A stretch of DNA of 64,000 bases from Pseudoips prasinana. Lineage: Eukaryota; Arthropoda; Insecta; Lepidoptera; Nolidae. The notes beneath the pieces are model-generated. The model worked only from the letters and a program-made list of their open reading frames with translations. It ran no database searches and was not told the origin of the DNA. Within the stretch, counting starts at the first letter, position 1; every line of letters starts with the position of its first letter. Position numbers and translations under genes: made by a program. Location of the stretch: NCBI GenBank assembly GCA_951640165.1, contig OX621234.1, forward strand, positions 26,106,549 through 26,170,548. The letters run 5' to 3'. This document shows positions 21,745 to 32,900 of the stretch, piece by piece.

Positions 21745-22650
21745 ATGGAGCGCTATACTCTGCAAGAGCATGGAATAATTGTGTCGATTCTTAACCAATA
21801 ATAATCGGTCGGTGGTGTTAGTACAGTCAATTTCGTTGTCCATTTCCTAATCGTGTCGTGCCAATCTGGAAAACATTCCGGTACTTAACTACTCGGCTCG
21901 ATCAGACTGGAACCACAGGAGACCTTGCCGGGCTAGGCCACCACCGGACTAATTGTTCGGCCGAGAAAATCGCGGCTGTGGTTTCCGATTTCACTGACGA
22001 CAATGAAACATCAAACAGACGACAGGCCACGCAATTGGGCACCACCAGATGGACCCTACAGAGCATTTTTGTAAAAAACTTACACATGTTGCCGTAAAAA
22101 GTGCAAACAGTGCATCAATTAATGCCTCCTGACTGTCAGTCACGTGTGAATTACTGTCAATCCATCTTCAATCTCAACAACGAAGAGGTCGAGTATGTGT
22201 TGAAAATCATCGTAAGCGACGAGACGCATTTCTACTAAGTAGTTACGTCAATAAGGAAAATCTCCGTTTCTAAGGCATTCAAAATCCGCATGGATCTTCG
22301 AAGTGCTAGTTACATTCAGTTAAAGCCACTGTGTGGTGCGGCGTTCACGAGAGAGGAGTGATTGGGCCGTATGTTTTTGAGGACGCTATCGGCAATACGG
22401 TCACTGTTACTGGCGAACGCTACATAGTCATGATAAACAACTTTTACTGCTTGAATTGGATGACCGAAGCTTGGTAAATTGTAGTTTTAGCAAGACGGTA
22501 CAACCGCACACACCGCTCGAGCCAATATGGATATTGTGGATAAAGCCTTTCCTGGTCGCGTAATCTCTTGGGATTTGGCATTGCTAGCTAAATCGCCCGA
22601 TTTAATCAGCCCAGACTTGTTCCTGTGGGGCGGGGCTACTTGAATTCGCT
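21745..22650 (+). pseudogene. Decayed Tc1/mariner-superfamily (IS630-type) transposase
   Basis: It starts MERYTLQEHGIIVSILNQ and then breaks. Scattered frames then give the HTH region (TTGDLAGLGHHR), the block around the first catalytic Asp (SDETHF at about 22219), QDGTTAHTARANMDIVDKAF with PGRVISWD (second Asp), and SPDL..DLFLWG (third acidic region). Frameshifts and stops separate these blocks. Family knowledge: insect transposases with this order carry an N-terminal DUF4817-like HTH. No TIR was found at its edges. Confidence 0.75.
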
Positions 22651-22806
22651 CAGATAATCATTACCTAAACTTACTGGTTTTCAAAACAGCATGCCCCTTA
22701 CATTAAAAAAACTGCTTGGTTATACTTATTTACGGGACAGAATTTATCCATGTACATAAACTAACCAGTATTAAAGTAAGCACAAACAGTAACGAGAAAA
22801 TTAACA

Positions 22807-23723
22807 GGTGTCCAGAAAGAGTATCGGGTATTTGTTTGTTCAATAAAAAAAAACGACTAGTAATGAAGTATTTTTTTATTGTTCATTATTAGAATACAAA
22901 ATGGAAAATTATTTGGAAAAGATAATGTTATCCAAATGGTGACCGTTACGCTGCTGGCACTCTTCTAATCTGGAACGAAAATTGGTGATAACCCGCTGAC
23001 ACATAGCTCTCGATAGTACTGCCATTTCTGACCTGGTGTTTTGTTTCAATTGCGTTAGGTTCGTCGGATTATTCTCATAGACCTTACTTTTAAGGTATCC
23101 CCATAGGAAATAGTCAAGTGGGCTTAAGTCGGAACTTCTGGGAGGCCAGTTGATGTTACCTCTACGTGAAATGACCTTATTAGGGAATAATTCATTAACA
23201 GCTTCAATTGATTGATTTGATGTATGACAAGTGGCCCCGTCTTATTGGAACCACGTTCTTGAATTCATACCTTGTAACTCCTGCAACTCTGGGCTCAAAA
23301 AGTTTCGCAGCATATCGCAATAACGCTCACCAACATTGAGCGCTCGGCCTCGTCGTTCTTCATGAAAATTAGCAGTCTGCTAAAGGCATAATTGGTTCGG
23401 ACACAACGACTTTTGGGCTGTGCAGAGGTCGCTCATGTTTTCGCCTCGGATTCTCCACTGCCCAGTATCGACAATTCTGCTTATTAACATGACCATTCAG
23501 GTGAAAGTTGGCTTCGTCTTTAAAGAACGTTGAGCAGTCACTATTGAATCACCGTTACGATAATAAGCTCGTACGCAAAATGCGCGATGCGTCCCTGCGT
23601 ACTGCTCCATTGCAACTAAAATTGCACAAAATGGCGGACTTAACAATCCCCTCCTCGCGCCCCCACGCCAATCCGAGTCAACTTCAGCGCCGAAACAAAT
23701 ACCCGATACTCTTTTTGGACACC
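22807..23723 (-). mobile_element. Internally deleted IS630/Tc1-type transposon with TIRs
   Basis: Left end GGTGTCCAGAAAGAGTATCG and right end (reversed) GGTGTCCAAAAAGAGTATCG continue to match through GGGTATTTGTTT, giving TIRs of about 28 bp with one mismatch. The minus strand encodes the C-terminal half of a transposase: DEANFHLNGHVNKQN, then DGATCHTSNQSIEAVNELFP, NINWPPRSSDLSPLDYFLWG and YLKSKVYENNPTNLTQLK. A stop replaces the Gln just before DGATCHT, and frameshifts separate the blocks. The N-terminal DNA-binding half is missing, so this is a non-autonomous deletion derivative. TA dinucleotides lie 3 bases outside each end. Confidence 0.8.
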
Positions 23724-24026
23724 ATGTAAGTATCTGAAAGAATGGGTTAATGTGAAACAGATAATAATATAATATGTTAAATAAATTATCGTAGGAAAGA
23801 TACTGTAGGAATTAGAAAAAGAAATTGGATTATTCTCAAAAAGCGATGCGGTGCGACGTTGCTTGTGGAATGAAGGGACTACCTAAATTATATCTTTAAA
23901 CGAATCGACTCATAAAATAATCCCTCATTAATCGAACTTCACTTTAAGAAGTTCGTTTGTACACCTATATACATGATTTTATTGTTAGTCTGGCCTTATG
24001 TATGTGAGAGAACCATTTATCTTATA

Positions 24027-25314
24027 ATAGGTCTTTACCTATGAAATTGCCGTTTTGTATGAAAAAATTTAAACGAATTTTTTTCATGAATTTTTTTATT
24101 TGTATTAATCGAAGTAATCACCCATGCAATCAATGCATCTTTGCCATCGCAGTGGCAGTTTATTGATGCCCTTCTTAAAGAAATCAGCTGGACGGGAGGC
24201 AACAAATTCTTCAAAGGCATTTTGTACTGCCTCTCGGGTATTGAATTTTTTTCCCGCCAAGAAGTTATCCAAATTCTGGAAAAAGTAGTAGTCTGTAGGC
24301 GCAAGGTCTGGTGAGTAGGGCGGATGACGGAGAGCTTCCAACCCCAGTTCTTGCAACTTGGAGACCGTCTGCTGTGCAGTATGAGGTCGCGCGTTGTCGT
24401 GCAGGAGCAGCGGAGACGAGCGATTGACCAATGCTGGTTGGAGATGCGCCAGCTTCTCCATCATTGTGCTCAGTTCTTCACAGTACACATCTGCAGTAAT
24501 GCTCACCCCGTTTGGTAAGAAGCTGTGATGAATCACACCGGCGCTAGACCACCAAACAGTGACCATCACTTTTCTAGGGGTAAGTTTTCGTTTAGGGCAT
24601 TGTTTAGGTGCTGAACCAGGATCCAACCAACTTGCTGAGCGCTTGCGGTTATCAAACAGAATCCATTTTTCATCGCAGGTAACAATGCGGTTCAAAATTC
24701 CTTCATTTGTGTGTCTGTTGAGCAGTGCAAGGCACGTCTCGACGCGTACTTCGCGCTGGCGATCATTGAGTTCGTGGGGCACCCATTTGTCAAGCTTTTT
24801 TACCTTGCCAATTTGACGCAAATGGACCAATATTGTTTTGACGCTAACGTCGAAAGCTGCTGCTAATTCAGCCGTAGATTGTGTATCATCAGCTTCCACA
24901 ACCGCCTTTAATTCGTCATTGTCGACCAAAGTCTTCGGACGACCGCGAGGTTCATTTTTCAGGTCGAAATTTCCAGAACGGAAGCGAGCAAACCAATAAC
25001 AGGTGGTGCGTTGGTTTGTAGTGTTAGCTCCGTAAACGTCGTTGATGTTGCGTGCCGCTTGTGCCGCGTTGCTGCCACGACGGTACTCATATTCCATAAT
25101 TACTCGAATTTTTAACGTATCCATGATGACGAAAAAGATTGAAATGCGATGAAAATGTAACACTAATCAATAAAGAAATGACTACTTTTGGAAAAAAGAA
25201 TCCATGTTTTTAAAATAAAATTAATTTGAAATTAGAATTCTTAGCCAAACAAAAATTATTTTGATTTGAAATGGCCAGTACTGCAGAACGGCAATTTCAT
25301 AGGTAAAGACCTAA
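24027..25314 (-). mobile_element. Intact mariner transposon, 1288 bp, TA target duplication
   Basis: The left end is ATAGGTCTTTACCTATGAAA and the right end (reversed) TTAGGTCTTTACCTATGAAA. The match continues through TTGCCGTT, so the TIRs are about 28 bp with only the first base differing inside that span. TA flanks both ends (24025-24026 and 25315-25316). The length and the TTAGGT start fit mariner elements. The transposase ORF is on the minus strand. Confidence 0.92.
24105..25124 (-). CDS. Mariner transposase, 339 aa, coding-intact
   Basis: The transposase would cut and paste the surrounding element at TA sites. I start it at 25124 (MDTLKIRVIMEYEYRRG) rather than the in-frame ATG 13 codons upstream, because mariner transposases begin with this motif. 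An N-terminal pair of HTH units (NAAQAARNINDVYG; TAELAAAFDVSVKTILVHLR) is followed by WVPHEL, the first catalytic Asp in VTCDEKWI, the second in LLHDNARPHTA, and the third in YSPDLAPTDYYFF (D,D34D type), ending in MGDYFD. Full family length with no stop or frameshift. The sequence most resembles the cecropia/Hsmar1-like subgroup, which is a judgement by eye. Confidence 0.95.
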   Translation of the reverse strand: MDTLKIRVIMEYEYRRGSNAAQAARNINDVYGANTTNQRTTCYWFARFRSGNFDLKNEPRGRPKTLVDNDELKAVVEADDTQSTAELAAAFDVSVKTILVHLRQIGKVKKLDKWVPHELNDRQREVRVETCLALLNRHTNEGILNRIVTCDEKWILFDNRKRSASWLDPGSAPKQCPKRKLTPRKVMVTVWWSSAGVIHHSFLPNGVSITADVYCEELSTMMEKLAHLQPALVNRSSPLLLHDNARPHTAQQTVSKLQELGLEALRHPPYSPDLAPTDYYFFQNLDNFLAGKKFNTREAVQNAFEEFVASRPADFFKKGINKLPLRWQRCIDCMGDYFD

Positions 25315-25316
25315 TA

Positions 25317-26390
25317 TCTAGTATTTCATACTTAAAATTATTGTTTCATTATATGCCACATCGTTTACAACCAATATATCATTTCCTATGTTGGGAATGT
25401 TAGAAAGAAGTATGTTCTTAATTCTTCTTAATGAACACAGGAGTTCTTTAATCACTAATTGGTACAGTTTTTAGTGAAATTTAACAATATTGTTTTTACC
25501 TGTTAGTATTTGTCGGAATGAGTCCGACATACTCAACCGCAGTTTTTTTTGCGGTTGGTATGCGCATCCATCTTGCATAGGTTAATGTATGGGCTGCCTT
25601 ATTAATGAAACGACTAACCTAACTAAACTTCGCTGCGTGGGTTAGAGTCGCATTTTTGTAAAGGTAACATCGCCTCATCGTCTACAAATTAATAATCTTA
25701 TTTTGCAGAATGCCCTAGTTTGATTGGTTCCACTTAATAACTTGTGGGCCCACTGTTATATTGGCACCTATTATATATCACTTTCTATCGAATTGTCGAG
25801 TAGCATATTTCTAAGCCGAATGAATATTTTTTTCATGTTTTCTTTTTATTAGATTCCGGTGATCCATACAGCATTATTAAAAAGTAATAGATCTGGGGCT
25901 TAATAATAAGAGCATTTCTGTGATACAAAATATCCATCAAGATGTTCGACTTTTGCGAGAAATTTGGGAAGAACTTTCTCTCTTTGTAAACATCATATGA
26001 ATTCGTTATCACTATTCATCATTTTGTTTTACTTTACTTTAGAACTTACTCCTTCAGAAACTGTAAAATGTAATAAAAATAAACTATATCATTATTATTG
26101 CCTCATTTCTAACGACAGAAGCAATGTTAACCATAAAAATATTTATTATCAGTGTCTCTTAATTAGCTTGTAGTTTTCTTTGGATATGCCTAATGTTAGT
26201 TTTATGGTATTTATTGCGTTTAAAATAGAATTTATAAAAGTGATACATTAAATATCCTTTGAAAAAGTGTAGTTTAATAAAATAACTATAAAACAGCTAT
26301 ACGACATATTATGTATACTCAGTTTGACACAAACATACAACAAAAACCTTCACTATTGTCATATCGTGGCTCACAAACGTATTATCACAC
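25317..26390. other. no gene recognised
   Basis: A small ORF near 25964-26173 has no motif. A locally GC-richer patch at 25500-25640 carries GCGGTTGGTATGCGC and probably belongs to an old repeat. Confidence 0.4.
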
Positions 26391-26556
26391 TACTATTATA
26401 AAGGCGAAAGTTTGTGAGTGTGTTTGTTACTTCTTCGCATCTAAACGCCTGAAGCGATTTTGATACAATTTGGTATGGAGTTAGCTGACAACCGGGATTA
26501 ACTTATAGGCTATAATTTATAAATTTAACGCGGGTGAAACAGCGCGGCACAGCTCG
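26391..26556 (+). mobile_element. Helitron-like short repeat (Lep1-type), near full length
   Basis: Starts ACTATTATAAAGGCGAAAGT, contains TTGTTACTTCTTCGCATCTA and GATTTTGATACAATTTGGTA, and ends TTAACGCGGGTGAAACAGCG then CGGCACAGCT. The 3' CGCGGGTGAAAC...GCGCGG hairpin is partly retained. Confidence 0.7.
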
Positions 26557-26675
26557 TTTTATATTCAAATTGAAAGTATTTGTAATCTTCAAAACTTTGT
26601 CAATATGATAAAAACACTACATGATGTGATGCGTTTCATTTTTTTTTAGTAGTAAAACAGGTATTTAGGCAATAC

Positions 26676-26798
26676 GTACAGACGCCAAAGTGTCAAACTT
26701 CTTTTATTGATTTTCAACTTTATCACAAAGGCATAAGGTTCACTTTCAATTGGGCACATTTGACAGATTGGGGTAGCTTGATCTGCTGCTGGCTGTAC
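26676..26798 (-). mobile_element. MITE copy 3 (123 bp, inverted)
   Basis: The reverse complement carries the same core as copies 9780 and 36215 (here ATAAGGTTCACTTTCAATTG on +) and the TIR segment TTTGACAGATTGGGGTAGCT. One end is shortened and diverged. Confidence 0.75.
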
Positions 26799-28495
26799 CC
26801 ACTAGACTCAGTTTATAATTATTTCAATACCTATAAATCGGGTTGTCACCGTATTTAAGTAGTAACACATCCCGTTTTGTCCCGTCAATATTTCAATATA
26901 CACGTAGGCTCGAAGCTGACGGCAGGCGAGAGTCATGCGGGGGCGCGTGGTTGTCGTTGTTTTCCTTAGACTTTTATTTATTTGCCACTAATAAGTTCGG
27001 TATCGGTTCTCAACGATGATAGCAACCCTACCTATAAAGCTTAGTCTTGTTATAATATTTAAAACAATAATGGCTTACTATCTCAAACCTTGTACAACAA
27101 ACACGGCTACATTCTGATGAACTCCCTTTATTCTCTGGTAGGGCGAGCCGAGGGCCCCGCCGGACGTAGCCGTCACGCTCTGTCGGCTATGCATGACGGA
27201 CTTGCCTCACACTGCCCGGACTATTGAGCCAACCCCACCACCAATTCAAACAACCATATTTTTGGCCTAGTTACGTCATAGTGAAAATTATATCTTGAGA
27301 TCTAGATTTTTGAGCTATTTGTAATGTAATTGCATTGAGATACAAAAATTATCTGATAAGATCCTCGATATTTGAGCGGGTAAAAATGTACCCAATGTAA
27401 TGATTAAAAATTTTTGTTGCGGAAAAGACGGGATTATGTGACATTTCGCAGAATTGAGGTAGACCTTTATCTAAGTAACAGTAAATAATACACAAAGAAA
27501 ATAAACGGTCTAGCTAATATTATATTACACACTAAAATACGTACATATGTATGTTACTACTACTTACTTATTCTTAGTTTCGTAGGCAAATTAAGGTCAT
27601 TAAGATACATTCACTATTTATTTTATTTCTTGTATATCTATAAATTGGGTTTTGCCCGCGACTTTGTTCGCGTGGAAATACTTTGGCTAGCTAAATTTAA
27701 CGCACGACTTAGTTAACGTGAAAATATTTTTACATACCTGGGGCCACCGCCCTTCCCCCTCCAGACTATGTGCCGGCCTTGCACATCATAAATGCGCGCA
27801 CAATACTTGATCATTATTTTGCTGCGATGTTATTTTAATACTCCGAAATCTAATAAGATATTCATCCAAATCAAATGATGTAAATCGCAGTTTTGTTTTA
27901 AAACAAATAATTGTGATAAATAACGTATCTATTTGGGTAAGGATTAATATCATGTTTATAAAAACCATAAAGTTAGTATACCTATACTAACTTTATGATA
28001 AAAATACCTTTCCAAAAAAATGCATTGTTTTAGGGCAAATGTGGTTAGCAGAAAAAAAAGATACAATGAGCTTACCATAAAAGATATGCTGTAACGGAAT
28101 TTTTTAGGACACTTAAAGGAGAACGATTCTGTCACACATGATTGTTGAGAAACTTTAACTGTTTACCCAGCGCACGCAGTAGAAGGTCTCTGAAGGACAG
28201 AATCCCCCCGTTTTAGAAACATTCTCCCTTGATGCTTGGCTCCTATTAGCTTTAGCGTGATGATATATAACCTAAGTCTCCCTTTATAAATGGGCTATCT
28301 AACATTGGAAGAATTTTTCAAATCGATCCACTGGTTTTTGAGATTAACGCTTTCAAAGAAACAAAATAAACAACCTCTTAAGATTTATATATTAGTATAG
28401 ATAAGTTAACCTATGTCTTTGACTTTGGTTAGGATATGAAAACCAATTCAGCTGTTAAAAATATTATGTGTACTTTATGAAATAGATAGAATCAT
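26799..28495. other. no gene recognised; repeat fragments and one hairpin
   Basis: At 27645-27690 GGGTTTTGCCCGCGACTTTG and TTCGCGTGGA is a short lepidopteran repeat also present inverted at 60885-60910. A GC-rich 100-base patch lies at 27130-27240. A perfect hairpin is at 27966-27997. Other ORFs look random. Confidence 0.4.
27966..27997. repeat. Perfect 15-bp inverted repeat, 2-nt loop
   Basis: Arm CATAAAGTTAGTATA (27966-27980) and its exact reverse complement (27983-27997) are separated by CC. Confidence 0.9.
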
Positions 28496-28667
28496 ACTAA
28501 TATTACAAAGGCAAAAGATTGTTAGTGTGTATGTTTGTTACTTCTTCACGTCTAATCGGCTGGAGCGATTTTAATAAAATTAGGTATGGAGTTAGCTGCT
28601 ATTCTAGATTACACAAAGGCTATAATTTATAAAGTTTAACGCGTGTGAAACCCCGGGGCACAGCTAT
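28496..28667 (+). mobile_element. Helitron-like short repeat (Lep1-type), near full length
   Basis: ACTAATATTACAAAGGCAAA at the start, TTGTTACTTCTTCACGTCTA in the middle, and TTTAACGCGTGTGAAACCCC then GGGGCACAGCT at the end. It is diverged but collinear with 26391-26556. Confidence 0.7.
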
Positions 28668-29194
28668 AAATAAAAAGTTATAAATAAAAGAAAACACTGA
28701 GGAACTTCTATAGAGTAAACATTTCACACTGTCTTATTATTGACCTGAATAGTTTCTTCTCTAACCCGATAGTTACTAGAGAATTTTATAAGGGACAGCA
28801 AATTAGTGAGTGGTGACGATATAATGCTCGTAATCTGGGTTAAGGACCTTCATTCTATATTATTATATTTTTCAATAGTAGATGGAAATTTCATTGTAAA
28901 TTGAGAATAGTAGCCCAGTGGCCTTGATCACGCGTATTCTGTTCCAACTCAGCGATCCGACATATGAGATACCGAGACGAAACCGGCACCCTGTGGAACC
29001 CGACACCCAACTACTTGACCGGAACTCGTACTGCTAATGCGAAATGGGTTAAATGAAATCACCACATTAATCAGATAAACTACCTGAGAAATCCAATTAA
29101 GCGAAGGAAATAACTAATACACATTATAACAATAAGAGACAAATATTTAGTGATAAAGAGGAACACGTCGTCAGCAATCTTGAAAGCCGTAATA

Positions 29195-29480
29195 AGTATT
29201 GGATGAGTTGTGCGGCCTAGTAGTGTGAGATATTTGGCTCGGTCATTTAAAGCATCACTGATGCGTGTTCAATCTTCGTAGTGGAACTAATATTTAAGTA
29301 ATAGTGCTGAGAAAATGCGGGTACGAATCCCAGGTTAAGTCAGAACTTCATATTGAGAAATTTTGGTTCATATCAGGCCGAAACTGGAAGTTGGTGGTAT
29401 TATATCCCCGTGCTCTCGAGAGCACCTAAACTGTCGGTTTAGTACCTGATTTATTTTGATGGGATAGAGAGTGCACCTAT
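29195..29480 (+). repeat. SINE-like repeat with box B
   Basis: GCGGGTACGAATCCCAGG is a box B-like motif, followed by GCCGAAACTGGAAGTTGG, CCCCGTGCTCTCGAGAGCAC and GATGGGATAGAGAGTGCACC. The last two phrases belong to the same broad repeat vocabulary as 39275-39545 and 47062-47490. Confidence 0.45.
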
Positions 29481-30930
29481 TTTCCGTCACTCTCATGATA
29501 TTGTTGTTACGTTCCTTTGGATTTCAAATAAAACGGTAGCCCTTCCTCTGGTAGCTAGAGGTGAAATCCGGTTGTTCTGTGTGTATAAATATATAACTTT
29601 CTCAGTAACTGCGTTACGGATCTTTGTTACCTATTTTAACGATTTAAATGTAACATATAGAATATTTGCCTACAATTATAAGGTAAATTAATACTGCAGT
29701 TTCGCAATTAGAAGAAAAGTGATAGTGATAAAATGATGGCAGATATTCAGCTGCACTAGAATCTGAATTGGAATGAATTCATTTGTAAATATAATAGTTT
29801 ATAAATAATGGCCGTTGTGAATCCAACAATGTGGAATTCCAACTGTTCATGATGCATAATTAGTTTGCCCATTTAGGATAACAAAAAGGTTTTGTCGATG
29901 TGCATGAAATTGTATGTGTTTGAATTTTTTGATCTGAATGAACGGGTTGAGTTATATGTAACGGTGCGTTGGTTCGTAAATTACGTTATTATGTACACAA
30001 TGTTGTTAAGTAACCTTATTGATATGACAAATCTAATAGCATATTATCTTAGACAGACATACCGCCGGTTTTGTGTTAATAAGATTTTTAGGACAACGTT
30101 ATTTTAATTAAGTAATTTTTTTTAAGTTTAATTAAGGTTGTACAGCTAAAGCCTATTTTTGCAATATCCAAATCTTGTAACTATACATAGACGACGACGA
30201 CGATACATAACTATGTTCTCAATAAACAGTGATCACACGTTATAAAAATTCTCAACGTTTTCAATTCAAATTCTGTTGCCATGTTATACTCGTACATAAC
30301 GGGAGCAACATATCTTTTTGCATTGTTCACATAGAGGTCAAAATAAACGCGCAAAAGCGTGGGATCATTGTGACACTGCGAATCTCTGCACCTACATGTT
30401 GTGCTCTCAAGTTTTTTACTAGGTCTATACATGAACAACTTATACAAAGGCCGTTAGTTGAAACACTTGGTTTTATCAACTCCTCAGTGGCGTCATTTGT
30501 TTGAAATAATCAATATTCCTTTCATGGCATAAAGTACGCGAACTGTTATTCAAGTATTGTTTGTTTGTATTGTTACGTTATAATAAGAATAGCAGTTTCT
30601 GTGGTTGGGCCTGTTAAATGTAATGTGCAATGAAATAATATATGGAATAAATAAAAAAAATAAAAAAAGTAAAAGTTTATGCATTGTCAATACCAACATT
30701 AACCTGCTAAAGGCTAATTGATATATTTTATGCGTGGAACACAGTCGTTAGAATTTTGTCACATAATTGCACAACCGATGTATATATTTGTTTGAACTAC
30801 GATGGTTTAGTGAAATTATTTATAGGTTCGTGATTCATCGACTTTCGTCTTGAATTTAAGTCTAATGATAGTCCATACAATGGTACGGTTTCTTTTGTTG
30901 CATGTTGTTGAATGTGGTGTTTTGTTGCAG
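29481..30930. other. no exon recognised; probable intron or intergenic
   Basis: Since exon 30931-31101 is not a first exon, at least the 3' part of this stretch should be intron. The ORFs at 29892-30107, 30211-30447 (-) and 30229-30504 lack motifs and acceptable splice context. Confidence 0.4.
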
Positions 30931-31101
30931 GCTCCAGAAAGAATTGAGCACTGTTCTCAACTTTCCAAAATTGGAGTTACGGAGCAGTATGGTGCAGCGG
31001 TCAAATCCCCTGACAAACATATGAAGAATCACAATATACGAGACACCGAAGTTAACGCGCTGAACATGGAAATTGAGACATTGAGATGGCAACTGTCACA
31101 G
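30931..31101 (+). CDS. Exon of the coiled-coil gene (57 codons)
   Basis: The acceptor TTTTGTTGCAG and donor CAG|GTATTT bound a phase-0 exon. The frame stays open for 27 codons upstream, so a start at 30850 is possible on paper, but those codons include the intron-like pyrimidine tract. Confidence 0.7.
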
Positions 31102-32348
31102 GTATTTAACCCTTTAGAACCATACATTAGCGAATATATTGGTGCACCAATTTAAATGTTTTGAGTAGAATAGGGTATCATGCGAAACGATGCGAAATTG
31201 TTTCTTAAAAAGCTCATGGCGAATTTTTTTTGTACTTTTTCTAGCGATTCTCAATAAAAAGTGTTACTTTAAAGTTGCCAATGTGAATGTAACTTATTTT
31301 CAGACAGAAGCAAACAGACAAATGCACATTGCGTTGTTAAAGCAGGTGGTGACATTTCTGAGCAGAGTAAAGGAACATATCGAGTGTCAGACCCCTGAGG
31401 CTGGAAACAATAAGGAACCTATATCTATGAGGGATGTTATTCCGACAACCCTTAATGTCACTGACTTGCCACGTTCCAAATCAGTCCTGCATGTAAACAA
31501 GCATGAGTTTAGTCTTAATGCTGGGAAAAAACTTAGCACGAGAAAAATAAGCAAGTCAATAAGCAATGTTAATGGTTTCAAAGAATGCAACGCTATCTGG
31601 TAAATATGTGACTATTTTTAAATTAATTTTATAAACAATCTCAATTGTAACATTATTTTTCATAAATTTCAGGAACCAATCAAAACTGTCATTGACTTCT
31701 GACACTGATAGTGCTCAGAAGATCACTGAAGAAATATCTAGACTGATCACTCTTGCCAATACTGTACTGAGTACAAAAATTCCCGATCTCGCCTGCAAGT
31801 GTATTGATACTAATGATACTCTAAAAATTGAAAATCGTTTTAATGGTGAATCACTTGAGCATGAAGCTTCAAACTTGTCTTTAAATCTAACTGATGAGGA
31901 AACTACTAACGCATTTATACTCAACACGATCTATGATAGCGAAGACGCTTTCAATGCACTACCTTCTAAATATGACGACATTAAAGAGGGAACGTTGACT
32001 GACTTCATAGTGGCATCTTCACCATTCACTTGTGGTTTGGAAAATGACTTTACTATTATGAATGTAAGCGAAAATGATTCAAGTATTAAAACCCAAACGG
32101 CAACGAAGAATATTCATCCAAGGAGCGAATTTAACCATGTCGCAAATTTTATTGAAGATGAAAGTGGATTTTCCTCAATGAGTTCGTTTCAAGAGATAGG
32201 GATACCTATTATAAGTATTATTCCACCGTCACCCTGCAAAGAAGTAGGTTACATTGAAGAATTCACCGACTTTTTAGACCAAAATGAAAAGTGGAAGAGT
32301 GAGCCAATGAACCTGGATAAACAAACTGTGAAAGTATTTTGGGTTTGA
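30931..32348 (+). CDS. Unrecognised coiled-coil protein gene, last three exons (partial)
   Basis: Exons 30931-31101, 31304-31599 and 31673-32348 join in frame through GT-AG introns of 202 and 73 bases and end at TGA. The joined 380 codons begin APERIEHCSQLSK, contain an amphipathic heptad-like helix across the first junction (VNALNMEIETLRWQLSQ joined to TEANRQMHIALLKQVV) and continue into a long acidic Ser/Thr/Asn-rich tail with ESGFSSMSSFQE and IPIISIIPPSPCKE. A polyadenylation signal AATAAA lies at 32539-32544. The 5' exons are missing or unrecognised. The tail looks disordered with possible phosphodegron-like serines (inference). I do not recognise the family. Confidence 0.75.
31304..31599 (+). 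CDS. Exon of the coiled-coil gene (98 codons plus 2 bases)
   Basis: Acceptor TTATTTTCAG, donor CTG|GTAAAT. It carries the second half of the predicted helix (LLKQVVTFLSRVKEHIE) and a Ser/Lys-rich part (LPRSKSVLHVNKHEFS). Confidence 0.75.
31673..32348 (+). CDS. Terminal exon of the coiled-coil gene (225 codons incl. stop)
   Basis: Acceptor ATAAATTTCAG. The first base completes a Trp codon split with the previous exon (TG|G). The acidic tail ends NLDKQTVKVFWV then TGA. Confidence 0.8.
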
Positions 32349-32538
32349 CTATGTTTGCCAATGTTCAAATTTGTGCCTGATTGCGTTGTAATGACTGTTA
32401 AATTATTGTTTGTCAGTATTTTATGTAGTGCACAAATAATTTACCATAGATTCTCACATTCTGATAGTGTATTTATGTTGCTTTCGAAGTACTAACGCCG
32501 AAATTATTTTTTACTTTGTAGATGTTAATTTTAATTAC

Positions 32539-32544
32539 AATAAA
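32539..32544 (+). promoter_or_regulatory. Polyadenylation signal AATAAA
   Basis: AATAAA lies 191 bases after the stop of the coiled-coil gene, and a GT-rich stretch follows at 32555-32575. Confidence 0.55.
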
Positions 32545-32827
32545 ATATTACTTCGAGTATGTAGTTTCGTTTTTTATGAATGAAAGGGATCCATTTAGAT
32601 TTATTGGCAAGAACTTAAAAAAGCTAGGTAATTCCAAACAAAACGAATCCATATGACGCTGGTTACTTATAATGTATGTAAGTGCGCTGAAAAATGTATT
32701 TGTACAATTCTTTTTATATTTCTGTTTCTCATTGTATATTTCTAAATATAGATCTAAACATGAGGAGGAAGGAGAAGGATGAGGTATTTCTGATTAAGTA
32801 TGGTAATCTTCAAGAAGCGTTGCAAGT

Positions 32828-32900
32828 GACATTGGGTGGCGGTGATCATTTACCAGTATGTGACCCACTAGCCCGTTTTCCTAGCTATTGCTATAGCTTC
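32828..32900 (-). repeat. Lepidopteran GATCACCGCCGCCC-type repeat, antisense fragment
   Basis: GGTGGCGGTGATCATTTACC then AGTATGTGACCCACTAGCCC is the reverse complement of the repeat at 8018. The 77-codon ORF overlapping it is therefore not called. Confidence 0.65.
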
